From: Carnobacterium_B sp040274945
GTDB taxonomy: Bacteria; Bacillota; Bacilli; Lactobacillales; Carnobacteriaceae
Direction: 5' to 3'
DNA: 64,000 nt
Assembly (NCBI RefSeq): GCF_040274945.1
Contig: NZ_JBEMAR010000009.1
Location: forward strand, 74,681-138,680
The position numbers and the translations under genes are program-made. Position 1 is the stretch's first letter, and every line of letters starts with the position of its first letter. This document shows positions 1 to 6,758 of the stretch, piece after piece. The notes beneath the pieces are model-generated. The model worked only from the letters and a program-made list of their open reading frames with translations, ran no database searches and was not told the origin of the DNA.

Positions 1-496
1 CTACGATCGCTTCAGCAGCCATCATTCCACCTGTGTAATCATCTGAATGAACAGCAAAATCATGGTCGCTTTTCACTCGGTCTAATAAAACAAATGGCAT
101 ATGTTGAAAATCTTTCGTATTGCCTTGAACCGCTGAGATGACTCCAGCAATGTTATTTTGCGAAAAAATTTTCAAATAATCTTTTTCTTTTTCAAGATCC
201 TCTTCCACATTTCCCAGTAACAAGCTATAGCCTCGTTGATTCACGCCGTCTTCTACTCCTTTAGCAATCAAAGGAAAAAAAGGATTTGCGATATCTGGCA
301 ACAGTAAGCCAATTAGTTTTGATTTTTTTTGATAGAGAGATCTTGCTACCTCATTAGGATAAAAATTTAATTCTTTAACGGCTGCCTCCACTTTTTTTCG
401 AGCGTCTTCACTGACATAGCCACTATTGTTTAATGCTCTAGAAACAGTAGCTACCGATACACCTGCTAATTTTGCAACTTCTTTTATCGTTGTCAT
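1..496 (-). CDS. LacI/GalR-family transcriptional regulator (partial, runs off left edge)
   Basis: A sugar-responsive DNA-binding repressor; only the N-terminal ~165 residues lie in the window. The protein begins MTTIKEVAKLAGVSVATVSR, the classic LacI helix-turn-helix plus hinge helix (ALNNSGYVSEDARKKV). The periplasmic-binding-protein-like core follows, with SKLIGLLLPDIANPFF and the LDRV element. The start is ATG at 496. Just upstream are a promoter, a cre box and an 18-bp palindrome, so self-repression and CcpA control are likely. The target sugar cannot be told because the downstream genes are outside the window. Family assignment is secure; specificity is unknown. Confidence 0.93.
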   Translation of the reverse strand, partial: MTTIKEVAKLAGVSVATVSRALNNSGYVSEDARKKVEAAVKELNFYPNEVARSLYQKKSKLIGLLLPDIANPFFPLIAKGVEDGVNQRGYSLLLGNVEEDLEKEKDYLKIFSQNNIAGVISAVQGNTKDFQHMPFVLLDRVKSDHDFAVHSDDYTGGMMAAEAIV

Positions 497-523
497 GCTA
501 TCCCTCGCTCTTTTAAAAGTTTT

Positions 524-541
524 TGTGGAACCGATTACACA
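524..541 (-). promoter_or_regulatory. LacI-family operator, probably autoregulatory
   Basis: The 18-bp near-perfect palindrome TGTGGAACCGATTACACA has the CG centre typical of LacI/GalR operators. It lies 28 bp upstream of the regulator's ATG and covers the transcription start predicted from the promoter at 545-573. A bound repressor would block its own promoter. Confidence 0.7.
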
Positions 542-544
542 TGA

Positions 545-573
545 ATCTTACCATCTATTTAAAATATGTGCAA
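545..573 (-). promoter_or_regulatory. Sigma-A promoter of the LacI-type regulator
   Basis: Read on the minus strand: -35 TTGCAC (568-573), a 17-bp spacer, and an extended -10 TGG-TAAGAT (hexamer 545-550). The -35 overlaps the cre box, and the start site would fall inside the operator at 524-541. Confidence 0.65.
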
Positions 574-582
574 GCGTTTTCT
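568..582. promoter_or_regulatory. CcpA cre box
   Basis: GTGCAAGCGTTTTCT matches the consensus WTGNAANCGNWNNCW at every position except the first. It overlaps the -35 region of the promoter of the LacI-type gene, a position where CcpA-HPr(Ser-P) would repress. Confidence 0.6.
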
Positions 583-736
583 TTTGATTTTTCCAAATTA
601 TTTATTTAATTTACAACCTAATGACTACTTACTTTACTATTTTAGACAAACCAACCCCTATTTTGCAATCATTTGTCCTATTTTTATGATTATTCGTCCA
701 TTTCCCTCAATCCTACCAATAATATACATTGCTCTT

Positions 737-764
737 CAAAAAAAATAAGCATTCAATTGAATGC
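737..764 (-). terminator. Intrinsic terminator of the DHFR-like gene
   Basis: The palindrome GCATTCAATTGAATGC (749-764) is followed on the minus strand by TTATTTTTTTT. It lies 18 bp past the stop of the gene at 782-1303. Confidence 0.75.
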
Positions 765-781
765 CTATAAGTAATACTCAC

Positions 782-1303
782 TTATCTGTTCACATACCTC
801 AAAATAACGATTCCTTTATCCACCATGTATTCTTCCAGCTTTAACTCAATTGGTGGATACCCGCCATAAAACAACGGACGGCCTGTTCCTAGAATAACTG
901 GGATCAGCCCAATAATGTACTCATCAATACAATCAGCTTGTAAAAAGGTATTGATGAGTTTTCCGCCACCAAATAGCATAATATCTTTACCAGTCTTTCG
1001 TTGCTCTTCCTTGATGACCTCAATGATGTCTTCGCCACAAAACTTAATGTTATCATAATCAGTGATCGTCGAATGAGTAACTACATAAACGGTTTTCGCT
1101 TTAAATTCCAAATGCATATCTTGTTCATAACACCTTTTCCCCATCACAACAATATCAATATCTTCTAACAATGCTTCATAATTGTATGGATTGTCTGTAT
1201 TTAACGTATTGTCTTCGTACCCTTTGATCCATTCAAAGCTGCCATCTTCATTGGCGATAAATCCATCTAAACTCATGGCTAAGTTCATAACAATCCGTCT
1301 CAT
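782..1303 (-). CDS. RibD C-terminal / dihydrofolate-reductase-like protein
   Basis: A stand-alone reductase-fold protein of 173 residues, related to the C-terminal domain of RibD and to DHFR. The start MRRIVMNLAMSLDGFIANED carries the usual signature (nucleotide-binding strand plus LDGFIA). GKDIMLFGGGKLINTFL and DEYIIGLIPVILGTGRPLF match the GGG and loop motifs of the family. The frame is open up to 1357, but ATG 1303 has a good ribosome site (AAAGGAG) and the extra upstream codons cross the terminator of the neighbouring gene, so 1303 is preferred. The physiological substrate is unknown; such proteins are common, usually NADPH-dependent reductases of unassigned role. Confidence 0.85.
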   Translation of the reverse strand: MRRIVMNLAMSLDGFIANEDGSFEWIKGYEDNTLNTDNPYNYEALLEDIDIVVMGKRCYEQDMHLEFKAKTVYVVTHSTITDYDNIKFCGEDIIEVIKEEQRKTGKDIMLFGGGKLINTFLQADCIDEYIIGLIPVILGTGRPLFYGGYPPIELKLEEYMVDKGIVILRYVNR

Positions 1304-1321
1304 CCTACCATCTCCTTTAAC

Positions 1322-1356
1322 AAAAACGCCAATCTTATAAAAAGTTTGGCGTTTCA
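1322..1356 (-). terminator. Intrinsic terminator of the VOC gene
   Basis: The stem AACGCCAA / TTGGCGTT, with a loop of about 14 nt, is followed on the minus strand by TTTTTGTT. It separates the VOC gene (1360-2241) from the reductase gene. Confidence 0.75.
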
Positions 1357-1359
1357 TTT

Positions 1360-2241
1360 TTACCCTTCATACGCTTTTTTTAATTCGGCAATGTTCATTT
1401 TTTTCATTGGAAGGAAAGCTTGTGTCACACGGTCCAATTGTACACGGTCTTTTGTATTCATCATGTCATTCATGATCGTTGGTGAAATTTGCCATGAGAA
1501 TCCGAACTTATCTTTCAACCAGCCACATTGCTCAGCTTCAGGCACAAAAGAAAGTTTTTCCCAAAAGTAATCAATTTCTTCTTGTGTATCGCAGTTGACT
1601 AGAAAAGAAATGGCTTCAGAAAATTCAAATCCATGTGCAACGGCACTATCCATCGCTACAAAATTTTGTCCTTCCAGATTAAACGTTCCATACATCAATT
1701 TTCCACCTTGACCTTGTTCATCATCCTCACTATAATAATTCAACCCGTCAAAGGCAGCATTAGTAAAGACTGACGTGTAAAATTCGATTGCCTCTTTTGC
1801 TTTACCATACTGTTCATCTGTAAATAACAGAGTTGGAGTGATTTTTTGTGAAATTAATTGATCGGGCAAATACATAATTTGCCAAGAGAGGCCGTACTTA
1901 TCCTCTGTCCAGCCATATTTTTCACTAAATGGATAAGCATCAAGCGGCATCATTATGGAACCTCCCTTAGATAGTTGCTTCCATAAATGATCTACTTCCG
2001 CTAAAGTTTTACAAACGACTTGCAAAGAAACAGATGGATTCAACTTAAATATTGGACCAGCTGAAATGGACATAAAAGTTTGGTCAGCTAACGTGAACAC
2101 AATGCTCTCTGCCGATCCAGAAGGAGTGTCATTAAGAGTTACCACACTATCAATAGAAGAATGATCAAATAAATTTGTGTAAAATTCTGCTGCTTCAAGA
2201 GCCTCTTTATCGTACCAAAGATGCGTAACAATTTTTTTCAT
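1360..2241 (-). CDS. Tandem PhnB-like VOC (glyoxalase-fold) protein
   Basis: A 293-residue protein made of two copies of a VOC/PhnB domain, roughly residues 1-135 and 140-275. Each copy has an opening strand with an EFYTxxF helix (AAEFYTNLF and AIEFYTSVF) and a late CGW-type motif (YGWTEDKYGLSWQI and CGWLKDKFGFSWQI). These motifs mark the group often annotated '3-demethylubiquinone-9 3-methyltransferase-like'. That name is misleading, since no methyltransferase motif is visible. Most relatives have no proven substrate. It is a monocistronic gene with its own terminator. Confidence 0.85.
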   Translation of the reverse strand: MKKIVTHLWYDKEALEAAEFYTNLFDHSSIDSVVTLNDTPSGSAESIVFTLADQTFMSISAGPIFKLNPSVSLQVVCKTLAEVDHLWKQLSKGGSIMMPLDAYPFSEKYGWTEDKYGLSWQIMYLPDQLISQKITPTLLFTDEQYGKAKEAIEFYTSVFTNAAFDGLNYYSEDDEQGQGGKLMYGTFNLEGQNFVAMDSAVAHGFEFSEAISFLVNCDTQEEIDYFWEKLSFVPEAEQCGWLKDKFGFSWQISPTIMNDMMNTKDRVQLDRVTQAFLPMKKMNIAELKKAYEG

Positions 2242-2386
2242 GAGTATACCTCCTCATCTCTTTCATTCAGTATACGCTTGAAAAAAATAATTGTAAAAGC
2301 ATCTTGACTGTCATTTCCCAATTTTTAAAGCATGCTACTTTTATTAATAATTTTAGCAAATTAAGATACTATTGGCCGACTTAAAG

Positions 2387-2635
2387 TAGAATCTCATTTG
2401 AGTAAGCACAATGAATCCTAGTTCGACTAACTCAAATCGATTTCTTCTTTGAGTTGATGCAACGAGCCTTAGTTCGATTAACTCAAATCCATTTCTCGTT
2501 TGAGTCGATGCAACGAGCCTTAATTCGATTAACTCAAATCCATTTCTCATTTGAGTTGATGCAACGAGCCTTAGTTCGACTAACTCAGAATCATTTGTCA
2601 TTTGAGTAGATACAATTAAACTTTATCATCTAAGT
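2387..2635. repeat. Tandem array of 51-bp repeats (array 1)
   Basis: The marker TTTGAGT recurs at 2397, 2448, 2499, 2550 and 2601, exactly 51 bp apart. Units are imperfect copies of TGAGTTGATGCAACGAGCC followed by TTAGTTCGATTAACTCAAAT and CCATTTCTC. Inside a unit AACTCAAAT and ATTTGAGTT can pair (9-bp stem, 9-nt loop). Because 51 is 17 codons, the minus strand happens to stay open over 82 codons (2353-2601), but this looks like a by-product of the repeat. The same family, inverted, occurs at 27.2-27.5 kb. The flanks (2242-2386 and 2636-2742) show nothing else recognisable. Confidence 0.9.
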
Positions 2636-2742
2636 TTTGCAATTGTATTGCCTAAGAGGAAATACAGGCTAGATTAATGAAAAACAATTAAAAAACAGTG
2701 ATAATTTAATTAGAATAATTGATTAGTTAATGTTTCTCTAAA

Positions 2743-2757
2743 TGATAGCGTTTACAA
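2743..2757. promoter_or_regulatory. Candidate CcpA cre box upstream of the ComK-like gene
   Basis: Read on the minus strand, TTGTAAACGCTATCA fits WTGNAANCGNWNNCW at all 15 positions. It sits 53 bp before the ComK-like start codon, close to where a -35 could be (TTTACA at 2751-2756). About one chance match to this consensus is expected in 64 kb, so location is the main support. Confidence 0.45.
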
Positions 2758-2809
2758 TTAAGTTATGTTACGCTTTTAACAAATTGACACATGAAATGGG
2801 GCCAGCAGG

Positions 2810-3742
2810 ATGAAAGAAGATTTTGACTGTAATCAGCACAAAGAATATTATAATAATTTGAGAACGACTTATTATCAATTTAATAAAAGAATAGCGACAA
2901 CTGACTATACGCCTCTTCAAAACGAAAAAAGTGACTCGCATTACTATTATGAAACGTCATTTACTCGGATACCGATCAAGCCTTTGTTGATTACAGACAC
3001 GACTCTTTCCGCCTTGTTAGCTATGAGTTTTGAACATTCCCATATTTTATTGAATGAAAACACCTATTACATAAAAGATATTCGTGATGTCAAAGACACT
3101 TTATTTAATACCATTGTTTTCCAATTAGGAACACCACCTTTAAAAACAAAGGAACATTCTCGTACCATTATGAACCGTTACTTCAGTAAACGTCCGATAA
3201 ATTACCAGACCGTTCAATCGATTGGTAAAAGTTTAGGTTTTCATCACCGCTGTCCGTTTGTCTCAGGCTATCAAATATTTGTACCTGAGAAAGGCTCATC
3301 CAACGATTCTACCAGCTGGTATGGGCTCCATCATGCGCTTGATGCTGTAGAAGATAAAAAAGGAAATAGTATACACGTTTATTTTCGAGACGGCCATGAG
3401 TTGAAGCTTTTAATTTCAGCTCGCAGCTTTAATGAACAAGTAGAACGATCCGCTAAACTTTCTTTTCTTCAGCAAAATGTCATTGATGAGATCGTTGGAC
3501 TTTTACACTTTACCCACACACCTCAATTTACGGATGAGCTAAATATTGTGCAAAGGCGTGTAAAAGCTTCTACTTTCCTATCCGTACTTTCTCCAATAGA
3601 ATCACTTATCAATTATTTAACCATCTATCGTGCAAATGAATCGCTTGAAACAATTCTCGGAGAAGGGAATCCGTATATTGATGAGATTAGAGAAGATTTT
3701 TCTCTAAGTTTAAAGTTTAAACCAACCTATTTCCATGACTAA
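2810..3742 (+). CDS. ComK-like competence transcription factor homologue (enlarged)
   Basis: A 310-residue protein whose second half resembles ComK, the DNA-binding master regulator of competence in Bacillus. Residues ~160-230 contain an IFVP strand, a conserved W-GLHHA segment, V-YFRDG--LKLLIS, and SFNEQVERSAKL. These line up with the ComK stretch around IFLFP, W-SHVHV, VTFSNGKTMELPIS and SFENQVYRTAWL. ComK is usually ~190 residues; this protein has extra sequence N-terminal and after residue ~230 (ending in a segment with ESLINYLTIYRANESLETIL). The ATG at 2810 follows a GGGG run 8 bp upstream. It converges on a SigH/ComX-like sigma gene. Homology is inferred by eye; function is untested. 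Confidence 0.7.
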   Translation: MKEDFDCNQHKEYYNNLRTTYYQFNKRIATTDYTPLQNEKSDSHYYYETSFTRIPIKPLLITDTTLSALLAMSFEHSHILLNENTYYIKDIRDVKDTLFNTIVFQLGTPPLKTKEHSRTIMNRYFSKRPINYQTVQSIGKSLGFHHRCPFVSGYQIFVPEKGSSNDSTSWYGLHHALDAVEDKKGNSIHVYFRDGHELKLLISARSFNEQVERSAKLSFLQQNVIDEIVGLLHFTHTPQFTDELNIVQRRVKASTFLSVLSPIESLINYLTIYRANESLETILGEGNPYIDEIREDFSLSLKFKPTYFHD

Positions 3743-3747
3743 AACGA

Positions 3748-3791
3748 ACAGCTTATGCGAGTATTTTTGATTCGCATAAGCTGTTTTTATC
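3748..3791 (+). terminator. Intrinsic terminator after the ComK-like gene
   Basis: The stem AACAGCTTATGCGA / TCGCATAAGCTGTT (14 bp) is followed by TTTATC. It lies between the convergent ComK-like and sigma-factor genes and may stop transcription from both sides. Confidence 0.85.
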
Positions 3792-3804
3792 ATTCAACGT
3801 TCTG

Positions 3805-4350
3805 TTAGTCTTTCAAGATAAGTAAAAAATGCGCTAACTTTTCAGCTACTCTCTTTTTCCATTGATAGACTGTTTTCCGACTCACTCCTTGCTTTTTAGC
3901 AATTTCTGTAACCGATAAACGAGTGACTACCGTGTCTACTAAATAGGCTTGTTCGTTTTTAGTGAGCAATGGCAGCATTTCTTTCAATAAATCCATCTCT
4001 TGATACGCTTGTTCGAATGGCAAATGAGTATCTGGCTGCTGCTTAACAAAATCTTCTGGCCAAGGCATTTCACTTTCCCATTTTCGCTGTTGTTTCCTTA
4101 ACAAATCCAACATTTTCCAACGAACCTTAGTGTATGCAAAACCAGTAAATTGATACAGATATTCGGCCTGCTCTAAATCTTTTGGAAACGTTTCGTACGC
4201 TTCTACCAATTTCAGCAAACCTTGTTGCACAAAATCATCGTAGTCTGAATGATTGCGGTTCACACCTAATTTCTTCAATACCCCATAGACGATTCCTGAA
4301 TGCTGATCAAAAAAACCTTTTTCATTTTCTTCACTTAGTCTTCTTATCAT
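3805..4350 (-). CDS. SigH/ComX-like alternative sigma factor
   Basis: A 181-residue sigma-70-family protein with only regions 2 and 4. Region 2 (about residues 10-90) includes YDDFVQQGLLKLVEAYETF and FAYTKVRWKMLDLLRKQQRKW, the core-binding and -10-reading helices. After a short linker, region 4 has LTKNEQAYLVDTV and the HTH LSVTEIAKKQGVSRKTVYQW. The size and the RxxxLDLLRKQxRK signature resemble SigH and competence sigma ComX. The start at 4350 has AAAGGA about 12 bp upstream. No anti-sigma gene is adjacent. The convergent ComK-like gene suggests a competence role; an orphan stress sigma factor is the alternative. Confidence 0.78.
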   Translation of the reverse strand: MIRRLSEENEKGFFDQHSGIVYGVLKKLGVNRNHSDYDDFVQQGLLKLVEAYETFPKDLEQAEYLYQFTGFAYTKVRWKMLDLLRKQQRKWESEMPWPEDFVKQQPDTHLPFEQAYQEMDLLKEMLPLLTKNEQAYLVDTVVTRLSVTEIAKKQGVSRKTVYQWKKRVAEKLAHFLLILKD

Positions 4351-4452
4351 CTAGTTCAAATCCTTTGTACTGGTGTTACAAGGCCTTGTACCCTTATAGA
4401 ATAAGGCTTACTCATAAAACCGACAAGAAACCAAACTAGACTAAAAAGCCTC

Positions 4453-4478
4453 CAAAATCTCTTATTAAAGAGACTTTG
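4453..4478 (-). terminator. Intrinsic terminator of the surface-protein gene
   Basis: The minus-strand hairpin CAAAGTCTCTT / AAGAGATTTTG (11 pairs including one G-T, 4-nt loop) is followed by GAGGCTTTTTAG. It separates the surface-protein gene from the sigma-factor gene downstream. Confidence 0.65.
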
Positions 4479-4496
4479 AAAGCCATCGTTACTTTT

Positions 4497-5906
4497 TTAA
4501 AATTTAAATATAAATCCATTAATAATGACAAAAGCAGCCAACACAATAAATAAGGAACTTTTCGAAAATGCGGTTGCTTCCTTTTTTTCGTCTGTTACAT
4601 TTTCTTCTGAAACGGATGTTGCATCTATCGCTTGAGCAGACTCTTTAGTTGAATCTTGATTTTCATTTTGGGAGCTGTTCACATTAGTCTTTTCTTGTGT
4701 ATCTTTCAACTCTGTTGTCCGTTCTTCTTTACTAACGTCCGTTTTAGACTCTTTCAAACTTGACTCTGCTTCTTTTTCTAATGCACTACTTTCTTCTTCA
4801 CTTGATATAGGCGTCTCTTCATCCACTGCATCAAGTTCTTCTTTCAACTGTTTTTCTATAGTAAAATTCCCCATCGAAAGATCTGATTGGAGTAATTTTT
4901 CTTTTTCTTCTATCATTGCTTCCAGTTGTTGAATCTTTTCTAGCAATACGTCTCTATTTTCTTGTTCGTCTGTGTCTTCTATCTCTGCTGTTTGTTGTGC
5001 TAGTAGTTGTTTGTTTAGTTCATCAATTTGTTTTTGTAACTGTTCTTTATCTAATCCAATGACAAATTGGTTATATAAGCTAAATGGATTGCCTTGCTCA
5101 TCACTACCACTTAGGTGATCAATCACCCAATCGCCCATTAACTCATTGGTGATAGAAGCCAATTCTCCTTCATAGACTTTTGTTGCTTCATTAAATGTTA
5201 AAGAGAGCAGCAACTGTTGATCTATTGATTCACCATCTTTAGGCAACAAGCGATAAACAACTGTTACATTAGTCAACCGTTCATTTCCAACTGAATGCAA
5301 ACTAAACTGAAGCTTTTCGCCCACTTTAACGGCTTTTGGTTCAACTTTAATCGACGTAAGATCTACTAGAGAAGCTGGGTGTGCAAGCACTTCAAAATCG
5401 CCTGCTTTTAGTTCTGGATCTTCGTTTGCTAAAGATCTCGTTTCCAATACACTTGGGACTTCGTTTTCATCAATTCCAACCACTTTTGTCAATAACCACT
5501 GTCCGATAGCTGTCTCTTTAGTCGTCTCCAATTGCCCTACATACTGTTTTAATTCAGTATCATAGGTTAATACAACGGTTGTTTCTATTTTTGTGTCACC
5601 AGCCAAATAACTTAAAACAATCGTTTCAAACCTTAATTCTTCCGGTAGCGTCAGACTGAATGATCGTTGCTCACCAGCATGAGCTATTTTAGGTTCAATG
5701 GATACCTGTTCACTCACAATCGCCTCATTCTTTGGAATAGGTTTTTGGATTTCTACAGGTTCGTTGAATTCATTTGATGGAACACTTTCTACTGCTTCAC
5801 TTGATTCTGTCTCATTGTTTGTAGCTGCCAATACCGATGGACTTTCAAAATATATAAGCACCAGTAAACTTACCATCAGCAGAAATCTTATACCTTTTAA
5901 TATCAT
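4497..5906 (-). CDS. Membrane-anchored surface protein, two beta-sandwich repeats and coiled coil
   Basis: A 469-residue exported protein of unknown role. Residues 1-28 form a signal peptide (hydrophobic MVSLLVLIYF, cleavage near VLA-A). Two similar segments begin at about residues 69 and 186, SIEPKIAHAGEQRSFSL and IKVEPKAVKVGEKLQFSL; each looks like an Ig-like beta-sandwich of ~115 residues. A charged coiled coil follows (~285-345, heptads around EKIQQLEAMIEEKEKLL), then a Ser/Glu/Lys-rich stalk. A C-terminal hydrophobic segment (~450-466) ends in Phe-Lys-Phe. There is no LPxTG motif, so the C-terminus should stay as a membrane anchor. It lies upstream of the sigma gene on the same strand, with a terminator between. 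Possibly adhesion or envelope sensing; not assignable. Confidence 0.75.
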   Translation of the reverse strand: MILKGIRFLLMVSLLVLIYFESPSVLAATNNETESSEAVESVPSNEFNEPVEIQKPIPKNEAIVSEQVSIEPKIAHAGEQRSFSLTLPEELRFETIVLSYLAGDTKIETTVVLTYDTELKQYVGQLETTKETAIGQWLLTKVVGIDENEVPSVLETRSLANEDPELKAGDFEVLAHPASLVDLTSIKVEPKAVKVGEKLQFSLHSVGNERLTNVTVVYRLLPKDGESIDQQLLLSLTFNEATKVYEGELASITNELMGDWVIDHLSGSDEQGNPFSLYNQFVIGLDKEQLQKQIDELNKQLLAQQTAEIEDTDEQENRDVLLEKIQQLEAMIEEKEKLLQSDLSMGNFTIEKQLKEELDAVDEETPISSEEESSALEKEAESSLKESKTDVSKEERTTELKDTQEKTNVNSSQNENQDSTKESAQAIDATSVSEENVTDEKKEATAFSKSSLFIVLAAFVIINGFIFKF

Positions 5907-6011
5907 TTTTTATGTATCTTCCATTCTCTATGTAATCTAATGGTCCCTTAGCTAGTTTAGCGCAATCCAACAGTTAATCAATCCTTTTACCACAATTGAC
6001 ACCAAATAGAC

Positions 6012-6041
6012 AAAAAAAAACCGAGATCAGTTCTCTCAGTT
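6012..6041 (-). terminator. Intrinsic terminator (end of candidate small RNA)
   Basis: The minus-strand stem AACTGAGA / TCTCGGTT (8 pairs including one G-T, loop GAACTGA) is followed by an uninterrupted run of T. The nearest annotated upstream gene ends 266 bp away, so it more likely ends a separate short transcript. Confidence 0.75.
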
Positions 6042-6160
6042 TTAACAGAAATTTTAATTGTTTAATAGCTGCTCTCTCTATTTTGAGATTCATCTCTCAA
6101 AATATTTATGAATATTTATTTTTTTTATTCATAAACAAATGATAAAACAGATCATTTTCA
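6012..6160 (-). ncRNA. Candidate structured small RNA
   Basis: The 400 bp between 5907 and 6306 hold no convincing gene. They contain a good minus-strand promoter (6167-6195), two adjacent perfect 10-bp hairpins (6105-6135 and 6079-6104: TTTATGAATA/TATTCATAAA and TATTTTGAGA/TCTCAAAATA), and a terminator at 6012-6041. The predicted transcript is ~150 nt. It could also encode a short peptide starting at the ATG inside the second hairpin (MNLKIERAAIKQ...), but that frame runs through the terminator stem. It matches no RNA family I know. Confidence 0.4.
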
Positions 6161-6166
6161 CTAAAA

Positions 6167-6195
6167 ATAATAAATCCTTTTTATAACGAAGACAA
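6167..6195 (-). promoter_or_regulatory. Promoter of the candidate small RNA
   Basis: On the minus strand, -35 TTGTCT (6190-6195), a 17-bp spacer and -10 TATTAT (6167-6172). The start site would be near 6160. Five of six bases match consensus in the -10 and four of six in the -35. Confidence 0.55.
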
Positions 6196-6306
6196 GGACT
6201 TTTTGGATTTGTCATAATTTGTTCATAATGGATTCGCTTTACAAAGCATTTTATGAATTTTTAATCTTTTATTATAGGATTTTATGCTAAAATAATCTGA
6301 AGTCGT

Positions 6307-6531
6307 TTAAAGGTTCACATTTAATTGAATGGTATGAAGAATTTGCTCAATACCATTGTTAACGGCAATGAATTGAATTTCTTTAGCAAACCAACTATTT
6401 AAGTCCTCAAACGAATACTGATTTTTGCGCAACACCGTATCAATTGGACAATCTAATACACCATCGGCATTTAGAAAAATGTCCGATTCTTCTATATCTA
6501 GTCGAATCGTTTGATCTTTTCCTTTAATCAC
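6307..6531 (-). CDS. Small hypothetical protein, possibly with a frameshifted 5' end
   Basis: A 74-codon frame from a GTG at 6531, not recognised as any family. The protein is acidic and soluble (RLDIEESDIFLNADG, WFAKEIQFIAVNNG). The GTG has no ribosome site. The same frame stays open upstream to a TGA at 6595-6597 and reads coherently (EHLTKPTNLPQLQYFYVIKG). An ATG at 6598 with AGAGGA seven bases upstream starts the other frame and stops after five codons. One indel near 6580-6590 would join them into a protein of ~95 residues. It may thus be a small gene with a real or sequencing frameshift. It lies divergent to the Rgg-type regulator. Confidence 0.5.
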   Translation of the reverse strand: MIKGKDQTIRLDIEESDIFLNADGVLDCPIDTVLRKNQYSFEDLNSWFAKEIQFIAVNNGIEQILHTIQLNVNL

Positions 6532-6758
6532 ATAAAAATACTGCAGTTGTGGAAGATTTGTTGGTTTGGTTAAATGTTCTTTATTTGTAATACGTCATTC
6601 CTTCTTCCTCTGTGCAGGTGGTAAACGTCTTATTATTACTTTAAACGCTTTTTCTTTCCTAGTTAAACTAATTGCTTTGAATCAAGTATACCGACTATAC
6701 ACTGCTTTGCCACAAAGCGTTACAATAATAACTGGACTTATTTCTAGGAGGTTGTCAT

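Noticed and set aside
2353..2601. An 82-codon minus-strand ORF as a protein-coding gene
   Set aside because: It is a by-product of the 51-bp repeat, whose length is a multiple of three. It has no ribosome site, and the matching translation in array 2 is broken by stops and a 1-bp insertion.
2387..2635. CRISPR array
   Set aside because: The 51-bp units abut each other with no unique spacers and vary along their whole length; no cas genes are in the window.
5974..6094. A 39-codon minus-strand ORF beginning inside a hairpin (MNLKIERAAIKQ...)
   Set aside because: It has no proper ribosome site and runs through the stem and T tract of an intrinsic terminator. A non-coding RNA explains the region better.
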